DNA of 64,000 nucleotides from an uncultured Solirubrobacterales bacterium (GCA_937128795.1 CAKZMQ010000011.1:1-64000); one strand, 5' to 3'. Counted from the first letter of the stretch, positions 38,286 through 50,854 are shown. Made by a program: numbers and translations. The notes: generated by a model from the sequence alone, not told the origin.

Positions 38286-38815
38286 GCTCGTTTACCGACC
38301 TTCCGCTGGACGTACTCGTCCTTGTAACGAATTCCCTTGCCCTTGTATGGCTCGGGCGGACGTGTCTTGCGGATGCGCGCGGCGATCTCGCCGACCGCCT
38401 GCTTGTCCGCGCCGGAGATGATCACCTGCGTCGGCTGCGGGCACTCGATCGTGACGCCTGCGGGCGGCTCGATCAGAACGGGGTGCGAGTACCCGACGGA
38501 AAGCTCAATATTCTTGCCCTTCATTGCAGCGCGGTAACCAACGCCCTGGATCTCTAGTTCCTTGGAGTAGCCGTTCGCGCAATTGTTGACCATATTTGCC
38601 AGCAGCGCGCGCACCAAGCCGTGCTTGGAGCGGTGGTCCTTGCTCTCCGAGGAGCGCTTGACCGTGAGAACGCCGTCGTTCTCCTCGATCGTGATCGCCG
38701 GGTCGTACTTCTGCTCAAGCTCGCCCTTCGGGCCCTTGACAGACACGTTGCCCGATTCGATCGAAACGGTTACGCCATCCGGGATCGCGATCGGCTGTAC
38801 ACCAATACGACTCAC
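38282..38815 (-). CDS. rplF: 50S ribosomal protein L6
   Basis: L6, 177 aa, complete: MSRIGVQPIAIPDGV, VKGPKGELEQKY, HGLVRALLANMVNNCANGY and the C-terminal GEIAARIRKTRPPEPYKGKG. Two nucleotides separate it from rpsH. Confidence 0.97.
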   Translation of the reverse strand: MSRIGVQPIAIPDGVTVSIESGNVSVKGPKGELEQKYDPAITIEENDGVLTVKRSSESKDHRSKHGLVRALLANMVNNCANGYSKELEIQGVGYRAAMKGKNIELSVGYSHPVLIEPPAGVTIECPQPTQVIISGADKQAVGEIAARIRKTRPPEPYKGKGIRYKDEYVQRKVGKRA

Positions 38816-38817
38816 GG

Positions 38818-39219
38818 CTACCAGACCTCCGCCCAGATCTCGCCGCCGAGACCCTTCTTCGTGGCCTCGTGGCCGGTCATGATTCCGCCGCTGGTCGACA
38901 TGATCGTCGTGCCCATACCGCCGAGCACGCGCGGGATGTCCTGCTTGGCCACGAAAACGCGACGGCCGGGCTTGCTGATGCGCTTGAGGCCGGTGAGCAC
39001 CGGACGACGGTCGTCGTCGTAGCGCAAACGAACCGTCAGGTCGTCGCCGGGGGTCTCGGTCGCCGGGGCAGTGCCGAACTCTGCGATGTAACCCTGCTCC
39101 TTGAGCACACGGGCGATCTCCACCTTCGTCCGTGATGACGGAAGCGTGATTTCGTCGTGTCCCACGGAAAGCGCGTTGCGAATACGGGTGAGGAAGTCTG
39201 CGATTGGATCGTTGTTCAT
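38818..39219 (-). CDS. rpsH: 30S ribosomal protein S8
   Basis: S8, 133 aa, complete: MNNDPIADFLTRIRNALSVG, the central RISKPGRRVF and the C-terminal GMGTTIMSTSGGIMTGHEA. It lies between rpsN and rplF. In E. coli S8 represses the spc operon; no mimic site was identified here. Confidence 0.97.
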   Translation of the reverse strand: MNNDPIADFLTRIRNALSVGHDEITLPSSRTKVEIARVLKEQGYIAEFGTAPATETPGDDLTVRLRYDDDRRPVLTGLKRISKPGRRVFVAKQDIPRVLGGMGTTIMSTSGGIMTGHEATKKGLGGEIWAEVW

Positions 39220-39240
39220 GGTGTTACCAGCTGCTCTCTA

Positions 39241-39426
39241 CTACCAACTGCTCTTGGTCATGCCGGGGATGTAGCCCTGGTGCGCGAGTTCGCGCAGGCA
39301 GATTCGGCAGATGCCGAACTTGCGGTAAACCGAACGCGGGCGGCCGCACTTGTTGCAGCGCGTGTACTCGCGGGACGAGTACTTGGCGGGGCGGGATTGC
39401 TTTACCTTGAGTGAAGTCTTTGCCAT
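39241..39426 (-). CDS. rpsN: 30S ribosomal protein S14 type Z
   Basis: Short zinc-binding S14 of 61 aa with cysteines C24, C27, C40 and C43 ([21 protein letters not shown]). It is the usual constitutive form in the spc operon. It is 9 nt after rplE and 21 nt before rpsH. Confidence 0.97.
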   Translation of the reverse strand: MAKTSLKVKQSRPAKYSSREYTRCNKCGRPRSVYRKFGICRICLRELAHQGYIPGMTKSSW

Positions 39427-39435
39427 TTGTTGCTC

Positions 39436-40077
39436 CTACGCGGCCTGAGCCTCGGGCTGTTGCTCGCTCGGCTTCTCGATTTTCTTGAATGGAAATCCGA
39501 ACGCGTCAAGCAAAGCCTTTGCCTGTTCGTCGGTTGCTGCGGACGTCGTGATGATGACGTCGAGACCACGCGTCTGGTCGATCTCGTCGTAGTCGATCTC
39601 GGGAAAGATGATCTGTTCGCGAACGCCCATCGCGTAGTTGCCGCGACCGTCGAAAGACTTGGGATTGAGACCGCGGAAGTCGCGGATTCGCGGAACGGCG
39701 ATCGCGATCAAGCGATCGAGAAACTCGTACATACGCGCATCGCGCAGCGTCACCGCGACGCCGACCGGCATGCCATCGCGAAGTTTGTATGTGGCGATCG
39801 ACTTGCGGGCGCGGCGCACGTTGGGCTGTTGGCCGGCAATCTGTGCAAGTTGCAGCGTCGCCTGCTCGAGCAGCTTCTTGTCCTGCTTTGCCTCGCCGAC
39901 GCCCATGTTCAGGACGACCTTTTCAATACGCGGCACCTGCATGATGTTGTCCAGGCCGAGCTGCTCCTTGAGCGCAGGGCGGATCTTCTCGAAGTACTCG
40001 ACTTTCAGGCGCGCGGGCGGGGCAGGCTTGGCTGCCACGGGCGCGTCTTCTACTGCTGTGTTTTCGTCTGCATGCAT
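39436..40077 (-). CDS. rplE: 50S ribosomal protein L5
   Basis: L5, 213 aa, contacts 5S rRNA. An N-terminal Ala-rich extension of about 25 residues ([20 protein letters not shown]) precedes the normal start of homology ([18 protein letters not shown]). Core motifs are [32 protein letters not shown] and [20 protein letters not shown]. It follows rplX by 53 nt. Confidence 0.96.
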   Translation of the reverse strand: MHADENTAVEDAPVAAKPAPPARLKVEYFEKIRPALKEQLGLDNIMQVPRIEKVVLNMGVGEAKQDKKLLEQATLQLAQIAGQQPNVRRARKSIATYKLRDGMPVGVAVTLRDARMYEFLDRLIAIAVPRIRDFRGLNPKSFDGRGNYAMGVREQIIFPEIDYDEIDQTRGLDVIITTSAATDEQAKALLDAFGFPFKKIEKPSEQQPEAQAA

Positions 40078-40130
40078 GGTGAAATCGTCTTGTTGCTTGG
40101 TGAATGGAAGGTTCTCGGCGGGTTTCGCCG

Positions 40131-40499
40131 CTAGTCCAGTTTGGTTCCGGAACGTGCTGCGCGACGGGAACGCGAGCCGTCCTCGCGGACAACCTTGACC
40201 CGCGTGGCCTTGTTGTCCTTCGGGTCGATCACGGCGACATTCGAAACGTGGATCGGACCTTCGCGCTCGATGATACCGCCTATCTGCGCACCCTTATTGG
40301 CCTCGCGCATCTGCTGCATCTTGTTGCTGACCTTTTGGACCATCGCGCCTTCGACGAAGACTTTGTTCTTCTCGTGGTCGACGCGAATCACTTCGCCGAC
40401 GTGACCCTTGTCCTTGCCCGCGAGCACTTGGACGCGATCGCCGCGACGAATCTTCTTGCTGCCGGCATTGCGGCTGTATGTCTTGAGCTTCTTGGCCAT
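40131..40499 (-). CDS. rplX: 50S ribosomal protein L24
   Basis: L24, 122 aa. The KOW motif is clear ([20 protein letters not shown]), followed by [17 protein letters not shown] and the tail GTKLD. It starts 3 nt after rplN. Confidence 0.97.
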   Translation of the reverse strand: MAKKLKTYSRNAGSKKIRRGDRVQVLAGKDKGHVGEVIRVDHEKNKVFVEGAMVQKVSNKMQQMREANKGAQIGGIIEREGPIHVSNVAVIDPKDNKATRVKVVREDGSRSRRAARSGTKLD

Positions 40500-40502
40500 G
40501 GC

Positions 40503-40871
40503 TCACAGCACCTCCGGGGCGAGCGAAATGATCTTCATGAAGTTGCGGTCGCGCAGTTCGCGGGCCACGGGGCCAAAAATGCGCGTTCCGCGCGGGTTGT
40601 TCTGCGCATCGATGATTACCGCTGCGTTCTCATCGAACGAGATGTACGTGCCGTCCTCGCGCCCGAACTCTTTCTTGGTGCGTACGACCACGGCCGTGAC
40701 GACCTCGCCCTTCTTGACGGCACCGTTCGGCGCAGCCTGTTTCACGGTTGCGGTGATCGTGTCGCCAACTCCCGCGTAGCGACGGCGGCTGCCGCCCTTC
40801 ACGCGGATGCAGAGGATTTCGCGGGCACCAGTGTTGTCGGCAACCTTCAATCTCGATTCGTTCTGAATCAT
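40503..40871 (-). CDS. rplN: 50S ribosomal protein L14
   Basis: L14, 122 aa from [18 protein letters not shown]. Other signatures are the universal [20 protein letters not shown] and [20 protein letters not shown]. The ATG at 40871 overlaps the rpsQ stop (ATGA). A longer upstream frame exists but lies within rpsQ. Confidence 0.97.
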   Translation of the reverse strand: MIQNESRLKVADNTGAREILCIRVKGGSRRRYAGVGDTITATVKQAAPNGAVKKGEVVTAVVVRTKKEFGREDGTYISFDENAAVIIDAQNNPRGTRIFGPVARELRDRNFMKIISLAPEVL

Positions 40872-41554
40872 CGAGCACGCTCCACGACTTCGACCAGGCG
40901 CCAACGCTTGGTGCGCGACAGCGGACGGCTCTCCACTACGCGGACTGTGTCGCCCTCGTTTGCGTCGTTCGCCTCGTCGTGCGCCGTCAACTTCTTCGTG
41001 TGGCGGACAATCTTCTTGTACTTACGGTGGGCTTCCATCACGTCGATCTGAACGGTGATCGTTTTGTCGGTCTTGCTCGATACGACGGTGCCCTGCTGAA
41101 TCTTCTTCGCGCCCGGCTCCTTGACGGTCGGCGGAGTCGCCTCACGCGGACCGGCAGCCTTGTGCTCCTCGCGCTGCTTCAAACGGTGCGAGCGACGCTG
41201 AACGGCCTTCTTCTTCCGGTAAACATCACGCTGCGCCCGACGCTCCTCCAAAGTACCCGTGTACTTCGGACGACGATTCTTACCAGCCTTACCCCGCTTG
41301 CGCCGCTCCTTGGGAGAAAGCTTCTCTCCTGGCTCATCCTCAGCTTCTCCGTCGCCATCGCTGTCGCCAGTCGGCGCCGAATCCGAGGAGTCATCCGAAG
41401 CGTCCACAGAAGCGTCGGATGACTCTTCGCCCGCAGGCGGCTCCGCCGAGGACGAAGAATCATCCGGCGCGTTCTCTGCCGCATCCGGCGCGTTCTCAAC
41501 CGCGTCAGTCGTCTCTTCGTTCTCTTCTACGTTCTTGTTTTCTTCGTCAGCCAC
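40868..41554 (-). CDS. rpsQ: 30S ribosomal protein S17 with long acidic/basic N-terminal extension
   Basis: S17 of 228 aa, nearly three times the family length (about 80-90). The real S17 fold is the last 80 residues ([20 protein letters not shown] ... [13 protein letters not shown]). Residues 1-90 are acidic and Ser/Ala-rich and contain a palindromic element (residues 29-48). Residues 90-148 are strongly basic ([32 protein letters not shown]). The GTG start overlaps rpmC by 8 nt. Later in-frame starts are possible, but the extension stays open throughout. Confidence 0.9.
   Translation of the reverse strand: MADEENKNVEENEETTDAVENAPDAAENAPDDSSSSAEPPAGEESSDASVDASDDSSDSAPTGDSDGDGEAEDEPGEKLSPKERRKRGKAGKNRRPKYTGTLEERRAQRDVYRKKKAVQRRSHRLKQREEHKAAGPREATPPTVKEPGAKKIQQGTVVSSKTDKTITVQIDVMEAHRKYKKIVRHTKKLTAHDEANDANEGDTVRVVESRPLSRTKRWRLVEVVERAR
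41413..41469 (-). repeat. Palindromic element, copy S17
   Basis: 17-nt arms (41413-41429 and 41453-41469) pair at 15 of 17 positions. The 23-nt core (41430-41452) has the stem GGCG/CGCC with loop GCTC instead of CCCC. It encodes residues 29-48 of S17 ([20 protein letters not shown]). Confidence 0.88.
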
Positions 41555-41771
41555 GTTGTATCTCTCTGTTTACATCAAGGTTTCTCTGCTTGGCAATCGT
41601 CAAACCACGAGCCAAAGCCTTCTTGGCATCCTTCAGCGACGACGTGTTCTCGAGCTCGCCAGTCGCGTGACGGAAGCGAAGATTGAACAACTCCTCGCGC
41701 GCGTCACGGATGTAATGGACGAGCTGGTCGTCCTTCATCTCGGCGATGTCTTTGGTTGCGACTTTGGCCAT
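41547..41771 (-). CDS. rpmC: 50S ribosomal protein L29
   Basis: L29, 74 aa, from MAKVATKDIAEMKDDQL to NREIQRG. The conserved LFNLRFRHATGELENTS is intact. It starts 2 nt after the rplP stop and its end overlaps the rpsQ GTG start by 8 nt. Confidence 0.95.
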   Translation of the reverse strand: MAKVATKDIAEMKDDQLVHYIRDAREELFNLRFRHATGELENTSSLKDAKKALARGLTIAKQRNLDVNREIQRG

Positions 41772-41773
41772 TT

Positions 41774-42193
41774 TTAGAATTCCTGACCTTCGCGGACGAC
41801 AAACTTGGTCTTCACCGGCAGCTTCGCGCCAGCGAGTTGCATCGCCTCGCGTGCGAGTTCTTCGCTGACACCGGCCATCTCGAACATCACTCGGCCGGGC
41901 TTGACCACAGCGACCCATCCATCGGGCGAACCCTTACCCGAACCCATTCGGGTCTCGGCCGGCTTCTTGGTGGTCGGCTTGTCCGGGAAAATCGTGATCC
42001 AGACCTTTCCACCACGCTTGATGTGGCGAGTCATGGCAATACGCGCAGCCTCGATCTGACGATTGGTGATCCAACCGCGCTCAAGTGTTTTCAGGCCGTA
42101 CTCGCCGAACTCAACGCTCGTGCCACTGCGTGAGTTGCCAGCCCTACGGCCACGATGGTGCTTGCGGTACTTGGTCCGCTTGGGGCTAAGCAT
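41774..42193 (-). CDS. rplP: 50S ribosomal protein L16
   Basis: L16, 139 aa, complete: [37 protein letters not shown] segment (here [18 protein letters not shown]), [18 protein letters not shown] and [17 protein letters not shown]. Its start overlaps the rpsC end by 8 nt. Confidence 0.97.
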   Translation of the reverse strand: MLSPKRTKYRKHHRGRRAGNSRSGTSVEFGEYGLKTLERGWITNRQIEAARIAMTRHIKRGGKVWITIFPDKPTTKKPAETRMGSGKGSPDGWVAVVKPGRVMFEMAGVSEELAREAMQLAGAKLPVKTKFVVREGQEF

Positions 42194-43172
42194 CTGACTT
42201 CACCTCTGCTGGTGCCTCTGGAGCCGGAGTGGCTTCGGCAGGCTTGGTGTCGGAAGGCTTGGATTCAGCCGGCTTGGAATCGGCAGGTTTGGCTGCCGTA
42301 GGCGCGGGACCGCGTCCGCCGGATCCGCCCTGACCACCTGGTCCACGGCCGCCCTGGCCGCGTCCGCCCTGTCCTCCGCGGCCGCCACCTTGGCCGCCAC
42401 GTCCGCCTTGTCCGCCACGTCCGCCACCCGGGCCGCCACGTCCGCCACCGCCGCGACCATCGCGACGTCCACCACCACGGCGGCGGTCATCGCGGTCGCC
42501 GGCCGGAGCCGGTGCGTCGATCTCGGTGAGGTCAGATTCAAATCCCTTGGGCATGATCTCGCCCTTGTTGACCCAGCACTTGACGCCGATCGGACCGAAA
42601 GTGGTGCGGGCCTCCCAGAAGCCGTAGTCGATGTCTGCACGGATCGTGTGCAGCGGCACGCGACCGTCGTGGTACATCTCGGTGCGGGCCATTTCTGATC
42701 CGCCAAGTCGACCGGAAACCTGGATCTTGACGCCCTTGGCGCCAGAGCGCATCGCGCTGGTCAACGCACGCTTCATCGCGCGGCGGAAGGCAACACGATT
42801 CTCGAGCTGCTCGGCGACCGACTGGGCAACCAGCATCGCGTCGAGCTCGGGTCGCTTGACCTCGAGGATGTTGACCTTGACCGACTTGTCCGTCAATTTG
42901 TGCAGGTCCTTGCGGAGTGCATCGACTTCGCTCCCCGACTTGCCGATCACGATGCCCGGGCGTGCGGTGTGAATGTTCACCGTCACCTCGCTGGCGTTCT
43001 TCTTGATCGTGACCTTTGAAAGACCGGCGTGCGCAAGACGCCCGAAGATGTGTTCGCGGATGTTGACGTCCTCGATCAAGTACTCGGCGAACTGCTTCTC
43101 GTTGTACCAGTTCGACTTCCAGTCGTGGATGTAGCCGACGCGCATCGACTCTGGGTGGACTTTTTGACCCAT
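42186..43172 (-). CDS. rpsC: 30S ribosomal protein S3 with Gly/Arg-rich C-terminal extension
   Basis: S3 of 328 aa; the norm is about 210-230. Residues 1 to about 212 are a normal S3: [20 protein letters not shown], the KH GXXG loop in [16 protein letters not shown], and [17 protein letters not shown]. Residues 213-328 begin with a charged [12 protein letters not shown] segment, continue as [15 protein letters not shown] repeats of RGG type, and end in a Pro/Ala/Lys/Glu tail. Start and stop overlap rplV and rplP. Confidence 0.95.
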   Translation of the reverse strand: MGQKVHPESMRVGYIHDWKSNWYNEKQFAEYLIEDVNIREHIFGRLAHAGLSKVTIKKNASEVTVNIHTARPGIVIGKSGSEVDALRKDLHKLTDKSVKVNILEVKRPELDAMLVAQSVAEQLENRVAFRRAMKRALTSAMRSGAKGVKIQVSGRLGGSEMARTEMYHDGRVPLHTIRADIDYGFWEARTTFGPIGVKCWVNKGEIMPKGFESDLTEIDAPAPAGDRDDRRRGGGRRDGRGGGGRGGPGGGRGGQGGRGGQGGGRGGQGGRGQGGRGPGGQGGSGGRGPAPTAAKPADSKPAESKPSDTKPAEATPAPEAPAEVKSDA

Positions 43173-43894
43173 TAGGCGGTCGCCTTTCTAGAACGCTTGA
43201 TTGCAGCGCTATCGCGGGAAATTTCCTTTGCGGGTACGTCGCTCACGATCACGGTGATGTGGCTCGTGCGCTTGAGGATCTGCGTCGCGCGACCCTTTGC
43301 GCGTGGACGCCAACGCTTGAGCGTCGGTCCCTCGTCGACGAACGCCTTGACGATGTGCAATTCGTCGGCGTCAAGTTCATGGTTGTGTTCTGCATTTGCC
43401 ACGGCAGACTCGAGCACCTTGGCGACGTCGCGACCGACGTGGCGCGCGGTGAACTGAAGGAACACTCGGGCGTCTTCAACGCTCTCACCGCGGATGTGGT
43501 CCACGACCAAGCGCGCCTTGCGCGGCGAGGAGCGGACGTAGCGAGCAGTGGCGCGGACCAGCTTCGGCGGACCCGTGTTCTCTGCTGCACTCGCTTTCTT
43601 GGCGGCAGGCTTCTCGGCTGGCGTCTTGCTGGTCGCGTCCTTGGCGTCGTCCTTCTTCTCGGTCGACTTCGCCCTGGCCGCGGGCTTCTTGGAAGCTGTG
43701 GTCTTGGCGCCAGGCTTTTTCGCTGCCGGCTTTTTGGCTGCCGGCTTCTTGGCTGCTGGCTTTTCGGCTGCTGGCTTTTCGGCTGCCGGCTGCTTGGCTG
43801 CGGGCTTTTTGGCAGCAGGCTTTTTGCCGGCTGACTTGTCAGCGGCTTCGGTGCCTTCGGCCTCAGTTGCCTTGTTGTCTTTTTCTTCTGCCAT
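43172..43894 (-). CDS. rplV: 50S ribosomal protein L22 with Lys/Ala/Pro-repeat N-terminal extension
   Basis: L22 of 240 aa. The normal domain starts at about residue 107 ([20 protein letters not shown]) and includes the exit-tunnel hairpin region ending [19 protein letters not shown]. The first 106 residues are low complexity, with seven PAA(K/E)(K/Q) pentapeptides at 26-60, resembling histone-H1-like tails. No transmembrane or signal features are seen. It overlaps rpsC by 1 nt. Confidence 0.95.
   Translation of the reverse strand: MAEEKDNKATEAEGTEAADKSAGKKPAAKKPAAKQPAAEKPAAEKPAAKKPAAKKPAAKKPGAKTTASKKPAARAKSTEKKDDAKDATSKTPAEKPAAKKASAAENTGPPKLVRATARYVRSSPRKARLVVDHIRGESVEDARVFLQFTARHVGRDVAKVLESAVANAEHNHELDADELHIVKAFVDEGPTLKRWRPRAKGRATQILKRTSHITVIVSDVPAKEISRDSAAIKRSRKATA
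43715..43819 (-). repeat. 15-bp tandem repeats encoding PAAKK pentapeptides
   Basis: Seven consecutive 15-nt units in rplV encode [30 protein letters not shown] and PAAKK. The units differ at synonymous sites, so this is an old array maintained at protein level and not a fresh slippage tract. Confidence 0.85.
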
Positions 43895-43913
43895 ATCCCT
43901 TGCTCAGCCGTTA

Positions 43914-44189
43914 CTACTTGACGACTGCCTTTCCACCCGCGTGACCGCGGAACGTACGCGTCGGCGCAAATTCACCGAGCTTGTGTCCGACCATCGATTC
44001 GGAGATGAACACCGGAACGTGCTTGCGCCCGTCGTGCACGGCGATCGTGTGGCCGACCATCTCCGGAAAGATCGTCGAGCCGCGCGACCAGGTTTTGACG
44101 ACCTGCTTGCTGCCGCTCTCATTCATCGCCTCGATGCGATTGATCAGGCGATCCTGTATCCACGGTCCTTTTTTTGATGAACGACTCAT
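43914..44189 (-). CDS. rpsS: 30S ribosomal protein S19
   Basis: S19, 91 aa, complete: [58 protein letters not shown] and [14 protein letters not shown]. It sits between rplB and rplV. Confidence 0.97.
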   Translation of the reverse strand: MSRSSKKGPWIQDRLINRIEAMNESGSKQVVKTWSRGSTIFPEMVGHTIAVHDGRKHVPVFISESMVGHKLGEFAPTRTFRGHAGGKAVVK

Positions 44190-44238
44190 CTACGAAACCT
44201 TTCCAAATCTCCAGCCAAACTGGCTTGTTCCGCCGCGG

Positions 44239-45084
44239 TTAGCGGCTGCGTCCCTTGCCGCGCTTACGGCCACGGACGATCATGTCGTCGGACTTCTTGT
44301 TCTTCTTGCGTGTGCGAAAACCGAGCGCCGGCTTGCCCCACGGGGTCGTTGGGTGACCGCCCGGAGTCTTGTGAGCCTCGCCACCACCGTGCGGGTGGTC
44401 GACCGGGTTCATCGCGACGCCTCGGGTCTGCGGGCGATTTCCCATGTGGCGCGAGCGACCGGCCTTGCCGATTGTGACGTTCTGATGATCGGCGTTGCCG
44501 ACGGTGCCGATCGTTGCGCTGCAAGTCGCGAGCACCTTGCGCATTTCGCCCGACGGCAGACGCAGGGTGGCGGTCGAGCCTTCCTTCGCAGCGAGCTGAA
44601 TTCCGACTCCGGCGCTGCGACCCAACTGGGCGCCACGACCGGGCTGTAGCTCGACTGAGTGAATCACGGTACCAGCGGGAATCTGGCTCAGCGGCAAAGC
44701 GTTGCCGACCTGGATCTCCGAGCCGATGCCGGACTGCACCGTCATACCGACCTTCAGACCTTGTGGCGCAAGGATGTAGCGCTTCTCGCCGTCGTGGTAG
44801 TGCAGAAGCGCGATGTTCGACGTGCGGTTCGGGTCGTACTCGATCGCGGCGACCTTGGCCGGCACGCCGTCCTTGTTGCGCTTGAAATCGATCTGACGGT
44901 ACGCGCGCTTTGCTCCGCCGCCCTTGTGACGCGCGGTCTTGCGGCCGTAGCTGTTGCGACCGCCCGTCTTGCGGGTGCCCTTGGTCAGAGACTTCTCGGG
45001 GGTCGTCTTTGTGACTTCGTCGTTGACGATCCAGGTCGCGAAACGACGGCCGGGTGAAGTTGGTTTGTGACGCTTGATGGCCAT
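44239..45084 (-). CDS. rplB: 50S ribosomal protein L2
   Basis: L2, 281 aa, central to peptidyl transferase assembly. It has [15 protein letters not shown], the [16 protein letters not shown] segment ([13 protein letters not shown]), [20 protein letters not shown] with the key histidine, and the C-terminal [19 protein letters not shown]. Confidence 0.97.
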   Translation of the reverse strand: MAIKRHKPTSPGRRFATWIVNDEVTKTTPEKSLTKGTRKTGGRNSYGRKTARHKGGGAKRAYRQIDFKRNKDGVPAKVAAIEYDPNRTSNIALLHYHDGEKRYILAPQGLKVGMTVQSGIGSEIQVGNALPLSQIPAGTVIHSVELQPGRGAQLGRSAGVGIQLAAKEGSTATLRLPSGEMRKVLATCSATIGTVGNADHQNVTIGKAGRSRHMGNRPQTRGVAMNPVDHPHGGGEAHKTPGGHPTTPWGKPALGFRTRKKNKKSDDMIVRGRKRGKGRSR

Positions 45085-45099
45085 TGAGAATCACCCCAC

Positions 45100-45393
45100 C
45101 TACTCGGTGGCTGCTCCTTCGAAAAGTTCGATGCGGTTGCCGGGCTTGAGCTCGACAATCGCCTTCTTCCAGTCGATCGTTCGACCCTGACTGACGCCAC
45201 GACGCTTCGGCTTCGACTTGACGGACTGAGTCCGCACCTTCGCGACCTCGACATCAAAAATCTCTTCAACGGCTTGAGCGATCTGCGTCTTGTGCGCCTC
45301 TTTGTGCACGCGGAACGTGTACTTGTTCACGCTCATCAAGGCATAGGACTTCTCAGAAACGACCGGCTCAATAACAACAGTGCGTGCATCCAT
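45100..45393 (-). CDS. rplW: 50S ribosomal protein L23
   Basis: L23, 97 aa, lies at the tunnel exit and docks SRP and trigger factor. It has VVIEPVVSEKSYALMSVNKY, FRVHKEAHKTQIAQAVEEIF and KPKRRGVSQGRTIDWKKAIV. It follows rplD by 2 nt and precedes rplB by 15 nt. Confidence 0.97.
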   Translation of the reverse strand: MDARTVVIEPVVSEKSYALMSVNKYTFRVHKEAHKTQIAQAVEEIFDVEVAKVRTQSVKSKPKRRGVSQGRTIDWKKAIVELKPGNRIELFEGAATE

Positions 45394-45395
45394 GA

Positions 45396-46253
45396 CTACT
45401 CAGCCCCTTCCTCGGAAGTCTCATCGTTCGACTCTGCCTTGGCGTTGGCCTTCGGGGACTCTTCACCCGCAGGCGCCCCCGCCGAGGATGAAGAATCCCC
45501 GGAGGCCCGACTCCAGCCAGGTGGCGCGATAGCTGTCGGCTTGTCTTTGGCGCGCTTACCCGCGGCAGCAGAAACCACCGGCTTCTTCGATTCGCGGCTG
45601 AGCTCGGTAGCGGAGAGGGCTTGGATTGCCTCGAGCGCTTCTTCGCTGATAACGATGTTCTGGGCGGCGGTGAGTTCGTAAACGCCGACTGCGCTGGGTG
45701 GCAGTACGGCGCGGACGCGGCCGATGTTGCGGAATGACTTGGCGGTGTTGACGTCTTGGTCACCTGCGGTGATGACGACGACGGAGCCCTTTTCGTTCCA
45801 ATCGGACAAGTTGTCGAATGCGTCACCGGTGCTCGGTTCGCTGAACGCGTCCTTCGGGACGATCGCGAGCGTGCCGCGACCTGCATGAAGACTGAGAGCC
45901 GCGCGAAAGGCCTTGCGGCGGACCTTGCGGTTGACCTTGAAGGTGTAGCTACGCGGAGTCGGGCCGAACGTCACTCCACCACCGCGGCGGTGACCGGCAG
46001 AGTGCGCGCCGATACGGGCGCGGCCGGTGCCCTTCTGGCGCCATGCCTTGGCGCCGGTCATCGCGACGTCGCCGCGACCCTTGGTCGAGGCGTTTCCACC
46101 GCGCAGCGCGTTGCGCTCGGCTCGGACGACCTCATGCACCAGCGAACCGTTGAACGGCTCACCGAACACATCGGCGTCCAAGGCAACTTTGCCGGTCTTG
46201 CCCAAGTATGGAGCTTCAAGTTTTTTGGCAGGCGTTGCTTTTTTATCAGGCAT
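45396..46253 (-). CDS. rplD: 50S ribosomal protein L4 with acidic C-terminal extension
   Basis: L4 of 285 aa from MPDKKATPAKK; the family norm is about 205-225. The core is complete (VVRAERNALRGGNASTKGRG, GTGRARIGAHSAGHRRGGGV, LPPSAVGVYELTAAQNIVIS). About 60 residues follow, ending in an acidic Ser/Ala/Glu tail that holds a palindromic element (residues about 249-269). The start lies 8 nt inside the rplC end. The tail is in frame and open to the stop. Confidence 0.95.
   Translation of the reverse strand: MPDKKATPAKKLEAPYLGKTGKVALDADVFGEPFNGSLVHEVVRAERNALRGGNASTKGRGDVAMTGAKAWRQKGTGRARIGAHSAGHRRGGGVTFGPTPRSYTFKVNRKVRRKAFRAALSLHAGRGTLAIVPKDAFSEPSTGDAFDNLSDWNEKGSVVVITAGDQDVNTAKSFRNIGRVRAVLPPSAVGVYELTAAQNIVISEEALEAIQALSATELSRESKKPVVSAAAGKRAKDKPTAIAPPGWSRASGDSSSSAGAPAGEESPKANAKAESNDETSEEGAE
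45447..45507 (-). repeat. Palindromic element, copy L4
   Basis: 19-nt arms (45447-45465 and 45489-45507) pair at 17 of 19 positions around the 23-nt core at 45466-45488, identical to copy S5-B. The inner part of the core pairs as GGCG-CCCC-CGCC. It encodes residues about 249-269 of L4 ([20 protein letters not shown]). Confidence 0.9.
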
Positions 46254-46911
46254 TGCGCACCTCGACGTATCCACCCTTCGGGCCCGGCACCGAGCCGCGC
46301 ACGAGGATCACGTTTTCATCCGTCAACACGTCGACGACCTCGAGGCCGAGCTGCGTGATGCGCTCGTTGCCCATCTGGCCGGGGCCGCGAATTCCCTTGA
46401 ACACGCGGGCCGGGTCGGCGCTCTGGCCGATCGAACCCGGCGCGCGGGTGTTGTGAGAACCGTGACTGACCGGTCCACGAGAAAAGTTGTGGCGCTTCAC
46501 CGTTCCGGCAAAGCCCTTGCCCTTTGAGACACCGGCGACCTTCACCGTCTGCCCCTTGGCGAACTGGTTGACCGTCAGGGTGTCGCCGATCTTCAGCTCT
46601 CCGTCGAACTCCGGGGCCTCTTCGCCCTCGATGGCCTGCGGCGCGAACTCTTCCGGAGTGCCGCGGAATTCGACGAGCTTGCGCGAGGTCGGGGTTCCGG
46701 TTTTCTTGAAGTGACCGGCCTTTGGCTTGCTCAGGCGCTTCTCGTCGACCTCGTCGAACGAGAGCTGCACCGCGTCGTAGCCGTCGCGGTCGGACTTCTT
46801 CAGGCCGGTGACGTGGCAGGGGCCAGCCTGGATCACGGTGACGCGCTCGACGACTCCGTCCTCCTGGAAGACCTGGGTCATCCCGATCTTTTTTCCGATC
46901 AATCCTGCCAT
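46246..46911 (-). CDS. rplC: 50S ribosomal protein L3
   Basis: L3, 221 aa, complete: MAGLIGKKIGMTQVFQEDG, VAGVSKGKGFAGTVKRHNF, SRGPVSHGSHNTRAPGSIGQ and the C-terminal VRGSVPGPKGGYVEVR. It follows rpsJ by 17 nt. Confidence 0.97.
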   Translation of the reverse strand: MAGLIGKKIGMTQVFQEDGVVERVTVIQAGPCHVTGLKKSDRDGYDAVQLSFDEVDEKRLSKPKAGHFKKTGTPTSRKLVEFRGTPEEFAPQAIEGEEAPEFDGELKIGDTLTVNQFAKGQTVKVAGVSKGKGFAGTVKRHNFSRGPVSHGSHNTRAPGSIGQSADPARVFKGIRGPGQMGNERITQLGLEVVDVLTDENVILVRGSVPGPKGGYVEVRNA

Positions 46912-46928
46912 TGCTCTGAATCCCGTTC

Positions 46929-47249
46929 CTAGATCCGAATTTCGATGTCGACGCCGCCCGGCAAGTGGTCGAGACGCTGGAGCGAATCGACGGTCTTCGG
47001 GCTGGGGTGGTGAATGTCGATCAGCCGCTTGTGCGTACGGATCTCAAAATGCTCACGTGAGTCCTTGTCCTTGAAGGGACCGCGGATCACGCAGTAGACG
47101 TTCTTCTCGGTCGGCAGCGGCACCGGCCCAGAGATGGTCGCGCCAGTCCGCTCAGCGGTCTGGACGATCTCTTTTGCCGCAGCCTCGATTGCCTCGTGGT
47201 CATACGCCTTGAGGCGAATTCGAATCTTGTTTTGTGTAATTGCTGCCAT
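46929..47249 (-). CDS. rpsJ: 30S ribosomal protein S10
   Basis: S10, 106 aa, which is also NusE. It has [40 protein letters not shown] and [20 protein letters not shown]. It is the first gene of the S10 section, 62 nt after tuf, with a stem-loop in the gap. Confidence 0.97.
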   Translation of the reverse strand: MAAITQNKIRIRLKAYDHEAIEAAAKEIVQTAERTGATISGPVPLPTEKNVYCVIRGPFKDKDSREHFEIRTHKRLIDIHHPSPKTVDSLQRLDHLPGGVDIEIRI

Positions 47250-47269
47250 TGAAACTTTCTAAGAGATGG

Positions 47270-47299
47270 AATCCCCCGGGGCAGAGTGCCCCGGGGATT
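47270..47299. terminator. GC-rich stem-loop between tuf and rpsJ
   Basis: Arms AATCCCCCGGGGCA and TGCCCCGGGGATT (one bulge) close on the loop GAG. It lies 12 nt past the tuf stop. There is no T run on the minus strand, so it is more likely a partial terminator, processing or mRNA-stability hairpin than a full stop. Confidence 0.5.
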
Positions 47300-47311
47300 T
47301 TCCGAATTTCT

Positions 47312-48499
<1,188 letters not shown>

Positions 48500-48591
48500 T
48501 TTTAATCCTCTCCTCTTTGCCTTGTTTGTTTCTGTGTTTAAGTTGCTGAAATTGTTTGCGTACGGTTTATTCGGACTGGCTCAATCAACGG

Positions 48592-50682
<2,091 letters not shown>

Positions 50683-50818
50683 GGCAGGTTTTGGGCAGTC
50701 CTGTGAGTTCGTGGGGGTGGCTCGGGTGAGCGATTGGCGTCTGAAGTTTGTGTCCGCGCCGCTTCCATTGCTGGCAGATTGCGAACTTGGAACGTGGGCC
50801 GTGTCGCTCTCGGACAGA

Positions 50819-50853
50819 TGTCTCAAATCGAGCAAAAACCTCTATTTGAGACA
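50819..50853. repeat. Inverted repeat in the fusA leader
   Basis: Perfect 10-bp arms TGTCTCAAAT / ATTTGAGACA around a 15-nt loop. It directly follows the terminator on the minus strand and lies 137 nt before the fusA start, so it could act as an anti-structure or protein-binding hairpin. Confidence 0.7.
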
Positions 50854-50854
50854 C

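Noticed and set aside
43715..43819. CRISPR-like array in rplV
   Set aside because: The 15-bp units are contiguous with no spacers and encode the PAAKK peptide repeat. No cas genes are present.
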